The notes: a model not told the origin generated them from the letters alone. A stretch of DNA of 63,537 bases from Dechloromonas sp. UBA6271 (GCA_002440665.1 DJUX01000003.1:1-63537); one strand, 5' to 3'; positions 44,231-52,396 are shown, counted from the stretch's first letter. Translations and numbers: made by a program.

Positions 44231-44848
44231 ATGCGTGCGGTGCTGGTGGCAAATCCGAAGGGGGGGGCGGGGAAGACGACGCTGTCGACCAATCTCGCCG
44301 GCTATTTCGCGAATCAGGGGCAAAAGGTCACGCTCTGCGATCTCGACCGGCAGCAATCCTCGCTCCGCTGGATGGCGTTCCGCGACCCGGACATGGCGCC
44401 GGTGACCGGCTATTTCGCCGGCAACCAGATTGTCCTGAACCTGCCGCAGGAGGCGGACTGGGCGGTGCTGGATGCGCCGGCCGGGCTGCAGGGCTACAAG
44501 CTCTCGGATTATCTGCGTACCGTCGACAAGGTGCTGGTGCCGCTGGTCCCATCGGTTTTCGACATGGCGGCTACCGAAGATTTTCTCAATTCGATTCGCA
44601 ACGAGATGCGCGGCCGGCGTGGCAGCCTCGGCATTGTCGCTATGCGCGTCGACCCGCGGACCAAGGCCGCCGGGATGCTCGAGGAGTATCTCAAGCACTT
44701 CGATATTCCCATAGTCGCCTACCTGCGGGCCACGCAAAACTATATCAATGTCGCCGCTGCCGGGCTGACCATCTTCGATCCTCCGCGTGCCCGGCATAAG
44801 CGGGATATCGAGCAGTGGGAAGGCATGCTGGACTGGCTGGCAAGTTAA
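44231..44848 (+). CDS. ParA-family ATPase
   Basis: 205 residues from Met 44231 with AGGGGACAGG upstream. Deviant Walker A KGGAGKTT near residue 10, switch segment DLDRQQSS, and DAPAGL as Walker B. No ParB or replication gene is adjacent, so an orphan role such as protein positioning is likely. It precedes the tRNA gene on the same strand. Confidence 0.87.
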   Translation: MRAVLVANPKGGAGKTTLSTNLAGYFANQGQKVTLCDLDRQQSSLRWMAFRDPDMAPVTGYFAGNQIVLNLPQEADWAVLDAPAGLQGYKLSDYLRTVDKVLVPLVPSVFDMAATEDFLNSIRNEMRGRRGSLGIVAMRVDPRTKAAGMLEEYLKHFDIPIVAYLRATQNYINVAAAGLTIFDPPRARHKRDIEQWEGMLDWLAS

Positions 44849-44917
44849 CTGGCCGTATTCTCCGAATAAGCGTTGACAGGGTTGGGTTCGGAGTGGATAA
44901 TTTGGCCCTCTGACGGA

Positions 44918-44995
<78 letters not shown>

Positions 44996-45003
44996 AAGCA
45001 TTG

Positions 45004-45038
45004 AAACCCTTGTCCTGCCTCGGCTGACAAGGGTTTTT
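45004..45038 (+). terminator. Terminator after initiator tRNA
   Basis: AAACCCTTGTC pairs with GACAAGGGTTT around an 11-base loop and is followed by TT. It starts ten bases after the tRNA end. Confidence 0.8.
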
Positions 45039-45073
45039 GCTTTATGGCAGGTGTGCCACCAAGTGTGCAACCT

Positions 45074-45160
45074 ATGCCCCAGATCAAAGTTCCTCGGTTT
45101 TATCTCAATCGTTGCGGCGTGTTCTGCTTTCGCCTGAAAACAGCAACCAAAGACCGGCGC
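45074..45160 (+). pseudogene. Remnant of a tRNA-associated integrase N-terminus
   Basis: An ATG frame just downstream of the tRNA reads MPQIKVPRFYLNRCGVFCFR then LKTATKDRRFSR, the usual N-terminal pattern of tyrosine-type integrases (RFYxNRxGxFCFRL ... TKDxRxAR). It then runs into the end of the truncated nifB and loses all similarity. No catalytic domain follows. I read it as the left scar of an element that integrated at tRNA-Met; the fragment is short, so confidence is moderate. Confidence 0.5.
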
Positions 45161-45161
45161 T

Positions 45162-45578
45162 TCAGTCGGACAGCTGTTCGAAGCTTTCGAAGGTGCGGCC
45201 CGGTTTGGCGAGAGGGTCTCCGGGTCCGGCGATGCCAAGGACCGTCATCTGCGGAATCTCGGTGGCGACGGCAAGGACCTTCTTGATCGCCTGGTCCGGC
45301 GTCAGCAACTCGGAAACGACGCCCGGACGGGATTCGTTGGAGCAGTCGTACTTGCGGTTGCAGTAATTGCACTGGATGTTGCAGGCCGGGGCGAAGGCCA
45401 CATGCATGCGGGCGAGGTAATGGTGCGCTTCTTCCGAATAACATGGGTGGTCCTGAACCTTGGCGCGGATGTGGTCGGGCAGATGGCCCAAGGCATCCGG
45501 GGCTGTACCGTAGCCGCTGGAGGCGCAACCGCGGCTTTCCGATGCTCGCGCGGTATTGTTGATGACTGGAAGTTCCAC
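45162..45578 (-). pseudogene. nifB: Truncated nifB (N-terminal radical SAM part only)
   Basis: 138 residues from GTG 45578 (GAGGGG upstream). It has the strongly conserved start PDALGHLPDHIRAKVQDHPC, AHHYLARMHVAFAPACNIQC with the radical SAM triad CNIQCNYC, KYDCSNESRPGVVSELL and GIAGPGDPLAKP. Full NifB is close to 500 residues; the remaining three quarters are absent and the frame stops at the integrase remnant. Promoter elements are intact upstream. The product cannot make NifB-co. Confidence 0.85.
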
Positions 45579-45614
45579 GATGAAGGCCCCTCGATAGCTG
45601 TGCGGAGTCTTTTC

Positions 45615-45630
45615 AGCAATCGTTGTGCCA
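45615..45630 (-). promoter_or_regulatory. Sigma54 promoter of the nifB remnant
   Basis: On the minus strand TGGCACAACGATTGCT, a full match to TGGCAC-N5-TTGCW. The expected start is near 45604, about 25 bases before the GTG at 45578. Confidence 0.85.
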
Positions 45631-45693
45631 GAGATTTTTCGTATTAAAAATCAGCGGGATGGGGAATCTCGTGGAATGCCTTGCTGGGTGCCT

Positions 45694-45709
45694 TGTCGCA
45701 AATGTGACA
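45694..45709 (-). promoter_or_regulatory. NifA upstream activator site of the nifB remnant
   Basis: On the minus strand TGTCACATTTGCGACA fits TGT-N10-ACA and lies about 75 bases upstream of the sigma54 promoter, the normal NifA layout. Confidence 0.75.
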
Positions 45710-45776
45710 GCGGCTCGGAAACCTGAGTTTGAAATGACATTTCCCGGCTCGTATAAGTGACCCCGGTGAACTGCAG

Positions 45777-45815
45777 CGCCCCCATGATCAGCCAGTCTTG
45801 CTGTTCATGGGGGCG
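45777..45815 (-). terminator. Hairpin after the 68-residue protein gene
   Basis: Perfect 11-base arms CGCCCCCATGA and TCATGGGGGCG around a 17-base loop. It lies 37 bases beyond the stop at 45852. There is no T run, so terminator function is only probable. Confidence 0.5.
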
Positions 45816-45851
45816 GTGTGGCCGGCTCAGGCAGCGGTGCTGCCTCTCAGG

Positions 45852-46058
45852 CTAGCCCTTCGATTTCTCGATGGCTTCCAGCAATTTCAAGGCCCGTTCC
45901 CGATTTTTGGCCTTTGCAGCTTCGCGCTCGGCCACATTGGCAGCCTCGGCCAGAGATGCCTGAACCAATAGCTGATGAGGCGTCAGCCCCCCCAGTGCCG
46001 CTTCGAGCATGGCGTCAGTTTTTGATTTGTCGTCATTTTCCGGCATTGGATTCTCCAT
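45852..46058 (-). CDS. Small hypothetical protein (68 aa)
   Basis: MENPMPENDDKSKTDAMLEA followed by a mostly helical, Ala/Glu/Lys-rich chain (NVAEREAAKAKNRERALKLLEAI). AGGAGGGG lies seven bases upstream, a strong ribosome site. It is soluble with no known family. It lies just downstream of the small winged-helix gene and may be cotranscribed with it. Confidence 0.6.
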   Translation of the reverse strand: MENPMPENDDKSKTDAMLEAALGGLTPHQLLVQASLAEAANVAEREAAKAKNRERALKLLEAIEKSKG

Positions 46059-46075
46059 TCGGGGACCCCTCCTTT

Positions 46076-46324
46076 TTACTTGGCAGCCGGTTTCCTGCCT
46101 GGCGCCGGGCGTGGAACAAACCCGGAAAGCCTGCACTGAAAACCTTCGATCGCTTTGCCTTTGACGTAGCTGGTGACGCTGCATCGGGAAATATCGCCGC
46201 GTGCCGACAGTTCGGACAGGGAGGCGCGAACCTCATCAAGCGAAATATTGGTTGCTGCTGCAATATCGAGGTCGAGTAGCTGACCATGTTTCTTCAGATA
46301 TTCGAAAACCTTTGTGGTGTGCAT
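46076..46324 (-). CDS. Small winged-helix-like protein (82 aa)
   Basis: Starts MHTTKVFEYLKKHGQLLDLD with AAAGGA upstream. The first 60 residues fit a winged helix (IAAATNISLDEVRASLSELSARGDIS), followed by a basic Pro-rich tail (PRPAPGRKPAAK). It could be a small DNA-binding regulator. The frame is open upstream, but a strong terminator at 46401-46426 lies in that part. No family is recognised. Confidence 0.6.
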   Translation of the reverse strand: MHTTKVFEYLKKHGQLLDLDIAAATNISLDEVRASLSELSARGDISRCSVTSYVKGKAIEGFQCRLSGFVPRPAPGRKPAAK

Positions 46325-46401
46325 CAGGATTCCTTTCTTTGTGGCCGTCACAAATGAGAGAAGCTGCCTCAGAGCAAGGCAGTGGTTGGCACAACCAAGA
46401 A

Positions 46402-46457
46402 AAAAAGCCCGCGCGAGGCGGGCTAAATCCATTTCTTGGAGGAGATGGAGGAGACAG
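46402..46457 (-). ncRNA. Predicted ~56-nt small RNA or attenuated leader with anti-SD motifs
   Basis: A minus-strand promoter (TTGCGG, 17 bases, CATAAT) predicts a start near 46457. A perfect terminator (AGCCCGC, CTCGC, GCGGGCT, then T7) ends it near 46402. The RNA begins with CUGUCUCCUCCAUCUCCUCC, two CUCC-rich blocks complementary to Shine-Dalgarno sequences. UGUCUCCU pairs over eight bases with the phasin ribosome site AGGAGACA. It could instead be an attenuator leader of the winged-helix gene downstream. The rest of the 323-base gap contains the phasin terminator and no credible gene. Confidence 0.5.
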
Positions 46458-46477
46458 ATGCCATTATGCCAAAAAAC

Positions 46478-46494
46478 ATTGTGCACCGCAACAA
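46478..46494 (-). promoter_or_regulatory. PhaR-type operator copy overlapping the small RNA promoter
   Basis: On the minus strand TTGTTGCGGTGCACAAT, 16 of 17 bases identical to the element upstream of the phasin gene. It overlaps the -35 hexamer TTGCGG and the start of the spacer, a position suited to repression. Confidence 0.6.
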
Positions 46495-46594
46495 ATTTAT
46501 GGCTGCTTGTGAAAATACAGGCTTGTCCAGCGTCTTTAAAATTGCTGAAGAGGCTGACTGCGTGGGCGGTTCCATGATTTTGTCCCGCCATGAA

Positions 46595-46623
46595 AAAGGC
46601 CCCGCGAATTTCGCGGGGCCTTT
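46595..46623 (-). terminator. Terminator of the phasin gene
   Basis: Fourteen-base arms AAAGGCCCCGCGAA and TTCGCGGGGCCTTT, followed by Ts on the minus strand, 25 bases after the stop. Confidence 0.85.
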
Positions 46624-46647
46624 AATTTCGGGAAACCCGAAAAGAGC

Positions 46648-47163
46648 TTACTTGCTCTTCTTGGTAACCGCAGTCATGTTGGCTTGAGCAGCGTCAGCAA
46701 ATTGCTTGGCGACGGAGTTCATGTTGCCGAAAGCCGAGTTTGCAGCAGCAATTGCATTCTGGATCGCTGCAATGGCGCTCTCGGAACCGGCCGGTGCGGA
46801 CTTGGTAGCCAGTTCAACCATGCCAGCGATGGACTTCTGGAAGTCGCCGAATTGGGCTTCAACCATCTTGGCCAGATCTTGCTGGGTCTGGGCCGTGATT
46901 TCATACACCGAACGGGAGTAGGCGACAGCCTTCTCGACGGCCGGTTTTGCCAGGGAGGACTGAACGGCGAGGGCTTCTTGCGGATCCTTGGCGCTCAGCA
47001 CGGACTTGACGCCGGAAGCGGTGTCTTCCAGGGCCGAACGGGCAGCGTTCAGATTCAGGGCAGCGATACGCTCGGCGGATGCTAGGGCAGTGTTGGCGAC
47101 GGACAGCAGGGAATCAACGGTGGCTTTGTTGGCAGCTGCGAATTGCTCAGGTTTGATAGACAT
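46648..47163 (-). CDS. phaP: PHA granule phasin
   Basis: 171 residues from Met 47163 (MSIKPEQFAAANKATVDSLL). An all-helical amphipathic protein with the phasin pattern: ALASAERIAALNLNAARSALED, KDPQEALAVQ, AYSRSVYEI and a Lys-rich end TKKSK. It coats polyhydroxyalkanoate granules. TAGGAGACA precedes the ATG, TATACT is the -10 element and a PhaR-type site lies upstream. No pha synthesis genes are in the window. Confidence 0.93.
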   Translation of the reverse strand: MSIKPEQFAAANKATVDSLLSVANTALASAERIAALNLNAARSALEDTASGVKSVLSAKDPQEALAVQSSLAKPAVEKAVAYSRSVYEITAQTQQDLAKMVEAQFGDFQKSIAGMVELATKSAPAGSESAIAAIQNAIAAANSAFGNMNSVAKQFADAAQANMTAVTKKSK

Positions 47164-47226
47164 TTGTTGTCTCCTAGATAAGGTTGTCGATGTGTTCGAA
47201 GAACAGTATAGCGCACTTATTTGAAA

Positions 47227-47243
47227 ATTGTGCACCGCAGCAA
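47227..47243 (-). promoter_or_regulatory. PhaR-type operator in the phasin promoter
   Basis: On the minus strand TTGCTGCGGTGCACAAT, just upstream of the -10 TATACT (47205-47210) and overlapping the -35 region. TGC-rich sites of this kind are bound by the PHA-sensing repressor PhaR. The remaining bases to 47449 show nothing I can identify. Confidence 0.65.
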
Positions 47244-47449
47244 TCACGATTGATAAATAGTTTCAAAAGAGGCGTGTCCGGATCTTTCTGCCTGCCTGCA
47301 TGGGCCGATCAGGTTCGCTCTGGCTCTAGCCGATTCAGGTAGTGCATCACACTTCAAGCCAGACTCTCAACCTTTGTTTTTTCACAGCCCGCAGCAACAT
47401 CGGCTTAAGGCAGCGCCATGGATATCAGGGTCCTGTTTGGAAAGGGTGG

Positions 47450-48841
47450 TCAAGGCAGCACAAAGCTGCTTTTTTCCTGCACGCGGGTTGCCGCATCGTG
47501 TTTTCCAACGATATCGAAATGAATCGGCTGAATCCCCGACAGACTCCCGTCGCCCGGTGCAGAGACAGTGATCGACACCGGGCGGATACTGCCCGGCTCG
47601 GCCGAGAATTCCTTTACCCCGACAATTTCCAGCCCCGGCAAGCCGTTGACCGCAACCGTGTACTGCCGCGGGGCGTCGTCGAGATTCATCAATTTAAGGG
47701 TGTAGGCGTTCTCGATGCGTCCCTCCGGTGTTTCGCGCAGCAGCGCTCCGCGGTCGCGCAAGACATCGACCAACAACAGGGAGCGCTGGCTCACGGTCCA
47801 CGCGCCCAGACCGGCAAATATCAGGAGCAAGCTGGCATAGACAGCGACCCGCGGCCGACTGCGCAGGCCGTTTGGCTTTGGCTGACCCGCCAGTTCCTGT
47901 TCGGAAGCGAAGCGGATCAGGCCGCTCGGGGCGCCGATCTTCTCCATCACCTGATCGCAGGCGTCGATACACAGCCCGCAGTTGATGCACTGGTATTGCA
48001 GCCCGTCGCGAATGTCGATGCCGGTCGGACAGACCTGCACGCAGATGCCGCAATCGATGCAGTCACCGGTGTTGCCGGCCTGATGCCTGACATTGCGCGG
48101 TTCGCCGCGCTGGCGGTCATAGCTGACATTGGCGGTCGTCGGATCGAACATCACGCCCTGAAAGCGGGAGTATGGGCACATGTGCTGACATACGGCCTCG
48201 CGCGCCAGACCTGCCTGCACATAGCAAAAGGCAGTGTAGAAAATCAGCCAGAAGGCTTCCCAGGGGCCGGTATCCAGTTTGAAGATCGTCGGCAGTAATT
48301 CGCGAATGGGTGTGAAGTAGCCGACGAAGGTGATTGCCGTCCAGGCCGCTATCACGATCCACAGGCCGTGCTTGATCGCCTTGAGCAGCAGCTTCCGACC
48401 GCTCATCGGCCCCTGGTCGAGTTTCAGGCGGGCCAGGTGGTCGCCTTCCACCTTGGCTTCGATCCAGGTGAAGATCATTGTATAAACCGTCTGTGGGCAG
48501 GCGAAGCCGCAGAATAGCCGGCCCGCCAGTGCGGTCACGAGAAACAGGGCGGTCGCCGCCAGTATCAGCACGAAGGCAAGCAGCAAGGCGTCCTGTGGCC
48601 AGAGCACCAGGCCGAACCAGTAGAGCTTTTCGTGGGCGATATCGAACAGGATGGCCTGGCGGGCCGCACCGTTGCTCTCCCAGTTCAGCCAGACAGCACC
48701 GTAAAAGATGATCTGGGTGAACCAGACCATGGCCCAGCGCAGCGTGTTGAACCTGCCTTCGATGGCTTTGGCGTGAATTTTTCCCTTCTTGCGGTACAGC
48801 TCGAGCTTCGCTTCGCGAACCTTGCTGACGGGCTTGCTCAT
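47450..48841 (-). CDS. ccoG: Cytochrome oxidase assembly protein CcoG
   Basis: 463 residues. Five membrane helices in the N-terminal part (GRLFCGFACPQTVYTMIF), two ferredoxin-type clusters (CIDCGICVQVCPTGIDIR, CINCGLCIDAC) and a C-terminal Ig-like periplasmic domain. CcoG handles copper for cbb3 oxidase assembly. Here it is divergent from norEF, not beside ccoNOP. Confidence 0.94.
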   Translation of the reverse strand: MSKPVSKVREAKLELYRKKGKIHAKAIEGRFNTLRWAMVWFTQIIFYGAVWLNWESNGAARQAILFDIAHEKLYWFGLVLWPQDALLLAFVLILAATALFLVTALAGRLFCGFACPQTVYTMIFTWIEAKVEGDHLARLKLDQGPMSGRKLLLKAIKHGLWIVIAAWTAITFVGYFTPIRELLPTIFKLDTGPWEAFWLIFYTAFCYVQAGLAREAVCQHMCPYSRFQGVMFDPTTANVSYDRQRGEPRNVRHQAGNTGDCIDCGICVQVCPTGIDIRDGLQYQCINCGLCIDACDQVMEKIGAPSGLIRFASEQELAGQPKPNGLRSRPRVAVYASLLLIFAGLGAWTVSQRSLLLVDVLRDRGALLRETPEGRIENAYTLKLMNLDDAPRQYTVAVNGLPGLEIVGVKEFSAEPGSIRPVSITVSAPGDGSLSGIQPIHFDIVGKHDAATRVQEKSSFVLP

Positions 48842-49040
48842 GATTGCGCTCCTGATCCGTGGATGGCCGCCAGTAAATCATCGGGAACGAAACAGGAACA
48901 GTTTCAGATTATCAAATTTCCAACAGGTACAGATTCCCGAGTTAACGACCAACTGTGCCGGTTGAGAATCTCCGTACCTGTCCCTGTGATTTTTTCCGGG
49001 TACTGGAAAAATAGCGGCTTCCAATCATGAGTCTGCAAAC

Positions 49041-49646
49041 ATGACGGCAATTGCCATTCCGCTCCCCGAAACGCAGCAAGAGTCCTCAGGCCTTGGGCGC
49101 ATTCCAGGCAACAAGGGCATCTGGGTTGGCATTTGCTGCGAGTTCGTCGAATTTCTCGTGCTGTTCGTCGTCTATTTCGTCGCCCGCGCCCATTTTCCGG
49201 AGTCGTTCGAACAGGGTGCGGAACGCCTGTCCCGGCTGTCCGGCACGGTCATCACGCTGCTGATGGTGACCAGCAGTTTCTGCATTGCCTGCTCGGTGGC
49301 GACGATGCGCGCCGGCGAGCGCCGACGTTCGCTGTATTGGCTGATCGCCGGGCTGGTCGTCGCGCTCGGGTATCCGGTCGCCAAATATTTCGAAATCCAG
49401 TGGAATCTGGCTCAGGGCATCAATGGCGAGTCGGGCATCTTTTTCACCGTTTATTACTATCTGACCTTCAACCATCTGGTGCACGCCGTCTGGGGTATTC
49501 TCGGCATCCTTTGGGTGCTTGCACGACACCTGGCCGGTGGCTACACGGCAGAGGACTACAGTGGCCTCGAAGCGCTGGCCAGCTATTGGCACGCCACCGA
49601 CATCATCTGGCTGATCATCTTCCCCCTCTTCTACGTACTGGTCTGA
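49041..49646 (+). CDS. norE: NorE-like cytochrome oxidase subunit III homologue
   Basis: 201 residues, five predicted helices, beginning after GNKGIWVGICCEFVEFLVLF and ending YWHATDIIWLIIFPLFYVLV, as in NorE/CoxIII-type proteins that accompany nitric oxide reductase. The catalytic norCB genes are not in the window. The 199 bases upstream, shared with ccoG, show no convincing FNR box. Confidence 0.88.
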   Translation: MTAIAIPLPETQQESSGLGRIPGNKGIWVGICCEFVEFLVLFVVYFVARAHFPESFEQGAERLSRLSGTVITLLMVTSSFCIACSVATMRAGERRRSLYWLIAGLVVALGYPVAKYFEIQWNLAQGINGESGIFFTVYYYLTFNHLVHAVWGILGILWVLARHLAGGYTAEDYSGLEALASYWHATDIIWLIIFPLFYVLV

Positions 49647-49649
49647 ATC

Positions 49650-49958
49650 ATGGAACACGCTACCCAACAACCGGGCACCACGCTTTCTCCGCTTGTCGTC
49701 GCCTGGCTTGCGCTGGTTGCGCTGACCTTGCTCAGCCTCGTGCTCGGCCAGTGGTTTCATGGCGCGGCATGGCTGCAAGTCCTGGTCGCAGCCATCGTCT
49801 GGATCAAGGGATACCTGATTGCCCGGAGATTCATCGAGTCTGAACTGGCACATCCGTTCATCCGCAACGTATTGCGCGGCTTCATCGCCTTCACGCCGAT
49901 TGCGCTTCTCCTGACGGCGTTTTACGGCCATCAGTTCGCGCGCTGGGCGACGCTATAG
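49650..49958 (+). CDS. norF: NorF-like small membrane protein
   Basis: 102 residues with three helices (LVVAWLALVALTLLSLVLG, LQVLVAAIVWIKGYLIARRF, FIAFTPIALLLTAFYG), the size and pattern of NorF/subunit-IV-like proteins. It starts three bases after norE and overlaps the convergent MocR gene end by six bases. Confidence 0.82.
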   Translation: MEHATQQPGTTLSPLVVAWLALVALTLLSLVLGQWFHGAAWLQVLVAAIVWIKGYLIARRFIESELAHPFIRNVLRGFIAFTPIALLLTAFYGHQFARWATL

Positions 49959-51365
49959 CTGAGCGGCGATCAGTTGCCCGAGCGTCGCCATTGCTTCCTG
50001 CTGGCTGGCAGAATCGGGATGGCCGAAATTGAGGCGCAGATGGTGGCCGAATTCACGCTTGGCCGAGAAGATGGGACCGGGCGCAATGCTGATGCCCCGC
50101 GTCAGTGCCTGCTGGTGCAGCAGCAGGGTATCGACCTGCTTCGGTAGTTCCAGCCACAGGAAATAGCCGCCCTGCGGCGCGGCCAGCCGTGTGCCGTCCG
50201 GGAGGTAGCGCTCGACGGCCGCGACCAGAGCAGCCTCCTGCTCGGCCAGCTTGCGCCGCAACTGGCGCAGATGGTTCTCGTAAGCACCATGTTTCAGGTA
50301 GTCGGCCAGCGCGATCTGGACCGGCACAGTCGTCGCCAGGCTGGTGGAGAGCTTCAGCCGCTTGATTTGATGGGCATAGCGGCCGGTAGCGACCCAGCCC
50401 AGGCGATAACCCGGCGCCAGGCATTTGGAGAACGAGGAAACATGCATGACCAGACCATCCGGATCTTCGGCCTTGCTGCACAGCGGCGCTTGTCGTCCAA
50501 AGTACAGCTCGGCATAAACGTCGTCCTCGATCAGCGGTACCTGATGCCGATAGAGCAGTTCGACCAGGGTTTTCTTGCGCTCGTCCGTCACCAGGCTGCC
50601 GGTCGGATTGGCAAAGTTGAGCATGAGCAGGCAGGCCTTGACCGGATGCCGGCACAGCGCCTCTTCCAGTGCCGTCAGGCTGACACCTTCACGCGGATGG
50701 CTGGGGATTTCGATCACTTTCAAACCCAGGCGCTCACTGGCCTGCAGGCCGGCGTAAAACGTCGGTGACTCGATGGCGATCAGGTCTCCCGGTTGCGTCA
50801 CCGCCTGCAGGCACAGGTTCAACCCTTCCAAGGCGCCGGAAGTGATGACGATTTCCTGCGGCGAAACCGAAGCACCGTGGGCGATATAGCGCAAGGCCAA
50901 CTGACGGCGCAACTCCTCGTTTCCCGGTGGCAGGTCGGTCACTGTGGCGAGCGGATCGAATTTGCGCGCTGCGCTGGCCAGAAAACGCCCGAGCTTGTCG
51001 AACGGGAACAGATACGGACTGGGGAAGCTTGAACCGAGCGGCACCACCGATGGATCGCGCACGCTGTCCAGAATCTGGAAGATGAAATCGCTGACCTGCA
51101 ACTGGGTCGAGCCGCCAACCGGGTGCGTAATCTCGGGTTCCGGCAGCCTGCGGCCAAGCCGGGCGCGAACGAAATAGCCGGATTTGGGGCGCGCTTCGAT
51201 CAGCCCCCGGCTTTCCAGCAGGTAATACGCCTGGGTGACCGTAATCGGGCTGATGTCATGGGTGCGGCAAGCCTGCCGGACGGAAGGCAGGCGATCCCCG
51301 GCGCGCAGGATACCGTCGCTGATCAGCTTTTCCGTTTGATCGGCAATGTCTTGGTAAAGGCTCAT
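49953..51365 (-). CDS. MocR-type GntR/aminotransferase regulator
   Basis: 470 residues. GntR winged helix at 1-70 (RAGDRLPSVRQACRTHDISPITVTQAYYLLESRGLI), then a fold-type I aminotransferase domain with the PLP-lysine in SSFSKCLAPGYRLGW and NPTG. Such regulators sense PLP or amino-acid-derived ligands. The target is unknown; the divergent gene beyond 51366 is the truncated Fe-S gene. Confidence 0.93.
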   Translation of the reverse strand: MSLYQDIADQTEKLISDGILRAGDRLPSVRQACRTHDISPITVTQAYYLLESRGLIEARPKSGYFVRARLGRRLPEPEITHPVGGSTQLQVSDFIFQILDSVRDPSVVPLGSSFPSPYLFPFDKLGRFLASAARKFDPLATVTDLPPGNEELRRQLALRYIAHGASVSPQEIVITSGALEGLNLCLQAVTQPGDLIAIESPTFYAGLQASERLGLKVIEIPSHPREGVSLTALEEALCRHPVKACLLMLNFANPTGSLVTDERKKTLVELLYRHQVPLIEDDVYAELYFGRQAPLCSKAEDPDGLVMHVSSFSKCLAPGYRLGWVATGRYAHQIKRLKLSTSLATTVPVQIALADYLKHGAYENHLRQLRRKLAEQEAALVAAVERYLPDGTRLAAPQGGYFLWLELPKQVDTLLLHQQALTRGISIAPGPIFSAKREFGHHLRLNFGHPDSASQQEAMATLGQLIAAQL

Positions 51366-51468
51366 GGTCGAATGCTAGCAGCGCTGACCGCATAGAACCT
51401 TTGCGCAAATCATTATTCGTGCCGGTCTGCAAAGCTTGAACGGCAAAAAAACAGCCTGTCGGCGCCCT

Positions 51469-51484
51469 TGTCGCAATCCCGACA
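51469..51484 (+). promoter_or_regulatory. NifA-type upstream site (TGT-N10-ACA)
   Basis: TGTCGCAATCCCGACA. It shares CTTGTCGCAA-N4-GACA with the site upstream of the nifB remnant read on the plus strand. It is 43 bases before the next sigma54 element. Confidence 0.6.
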
Positions 51485-51526
51485 CCAGCAAAACTTCTAT
51501 CCGGCTGATAGTAAAGTGAAAAGCAC

Positions 51527-51542
51527 TGGCGCCGGTTTTGCT
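51527..51542 (+). promoter_or_regulatory. Sigma54 promoter before the Fe-S fragment gene
   Basis: TGGCGCCGGTTTTGCT matches TGGCAC-N5-TTGCW with one change. The predicted start, near 51553, falls at the ATG (51554), so the transcript would be nearly leaderless. Confidence 0.65.
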
Positions 51543-51553
51543 TGGTCAGGGGC

Positions 51554-52378
51554 ATGAAAACGCATCTCGACTGGTCGGCTTACGACACCTACGGCATGGG
51601 CGATGCCTATGCCGGCATTCCGGCGACCGGCGGCAATTACGCCAAGGCGGTTGCCGTCTGCATGAACAATCACCAGTGCCAGCGCGACGGCAAGGGGGTG
51701 ATGTGCCCGAGCTTTCGCATCACGCACGATGCGGCGCATTCCACCGGGGCGCGAGTCAAGGCGTTAAAGGCGGCGCTGAATGGCGAACTGGGCGCGCAGC
51801 CTTTCAGCCATCCCGACCTGGCGGCGGCGATGGATCTTTGCGTGTCGTGCAAGGGCTGCAAGAAGGAATGCCCGAGTGCCGTCGACATGACCCTGATCAA
51901 GACCGAATACCTGGCCCAGCGGAACGAATTGCTGGGTGTACCGCGCCGCGCCCGCCTGTTCGGCGGGCTGCCGGACTGGCTGCATCGCCATCGCCGGCCG
52001 CTGGCGTGGCTGGTCGGCTGGCGCAATGCTTCGCCGCTGCTGGCGCGCCTGGCCGAACGCTGGCTGGGGATTTCAGCCGCGCGGCCGATTCCAGCGCCGG
52101 CTCGGCGGCCCTTCGTCGCCGAAAGTCCCGACAGCTGCGGTCAACGCGGAAAAGTGGTGCTTTTTGTTGATACCTTCACGCATTACTACACGCCGGAAGT
52201 CGCCGCGGCGGCCCATGCCGTGCTGACGGCGGGCGGCTATGCGGTCGAGGTCCTGCGCCCGGCTGTAAACGACGGCGAACCCGGACGCCCGTTGTGCTGC
52301 GGCCGCACCTATCTGTCGCAGGGCATGGTCGACAAGGCCAAAGCGGAGGGGCGGCGGGTGATGGCGGCGCTGGCCTGA
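51554..52378 (+). CDS. Fe-S oxidoreductase fragment (C-terminal part of an FAD/Fe-S dehydrogenase)
   Basis: 274 residues. It begins in what is normally the linker after the FAD domain (LDWSAYDTYGMGD), continues with the Cys-rich region CMNNHQCQRDGKGVMCPSF and CVSCKGCKKECPSAVDM, then a CCG-type domain with VVLFVDTFTHYYTPE and LCCGRTYLSQGMVDKAKAEG. It stops at RRVMAALA, where full homologues continue with the second conserved Cys region. Both ends are thus missing compared with ~950-residue homologues. It is either a relic or a reduced protein under a nif-type promoter. A repeat core lies at 52134. Confidence 0.65.
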   Translation: MKTHLDWSAYDTYGMGDAYAGIPATGGNYAKAVAVCMNNHQCQRDGKGVMCPSFRITHDAAHSTGARVKALKAALNGELGAQPFSHPDLAAAMDLCVSCKGCKKECPSAVDMTLIKTEYLAQRNELLGVPRRARLFGGLPDWLHRHRRPLAWLVGWRNASPLLARLAERWLGISAARPIPAPARRPFVAESPDSCGQRGKVVLFVDTFTHYYTPEVAAAAHAVLTAGGYAVEVLRPAVNDGEPGRPLCCGRTYLSQGMVDKAKAEGRRVMAALA

Positions 52379-52396
52379 GCGCCCGGGCGGCCGAAA

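Noticed and set aside
45694..45709. CooA-type site (TGTCA-N6-CGACA) upstream of the nifB remnant
   Set aside because: The sequence fits that pattern too, but the linked sigma54 promoter and nifB make a NifA site the simpler reading; no coo genes are present.
46460..46580. Short plus-strand frame of 39 codons after GGAGGAGACAG
   Set aside because: The GGAGG run is the antisense of the CUCC-rich predicted RNA and the frame has no convincing composition.
47342..48298. Plus-strand 318-codon frame opposite ccoG
   Set aside because: Shadow frame; the minus strand gives full CcoG with its cysteine clusters.
48901..48990. FNR box before norE
   Set aside because: Only half-sites such as ATCAA and TTGAGAATC are present; no full palindrome.
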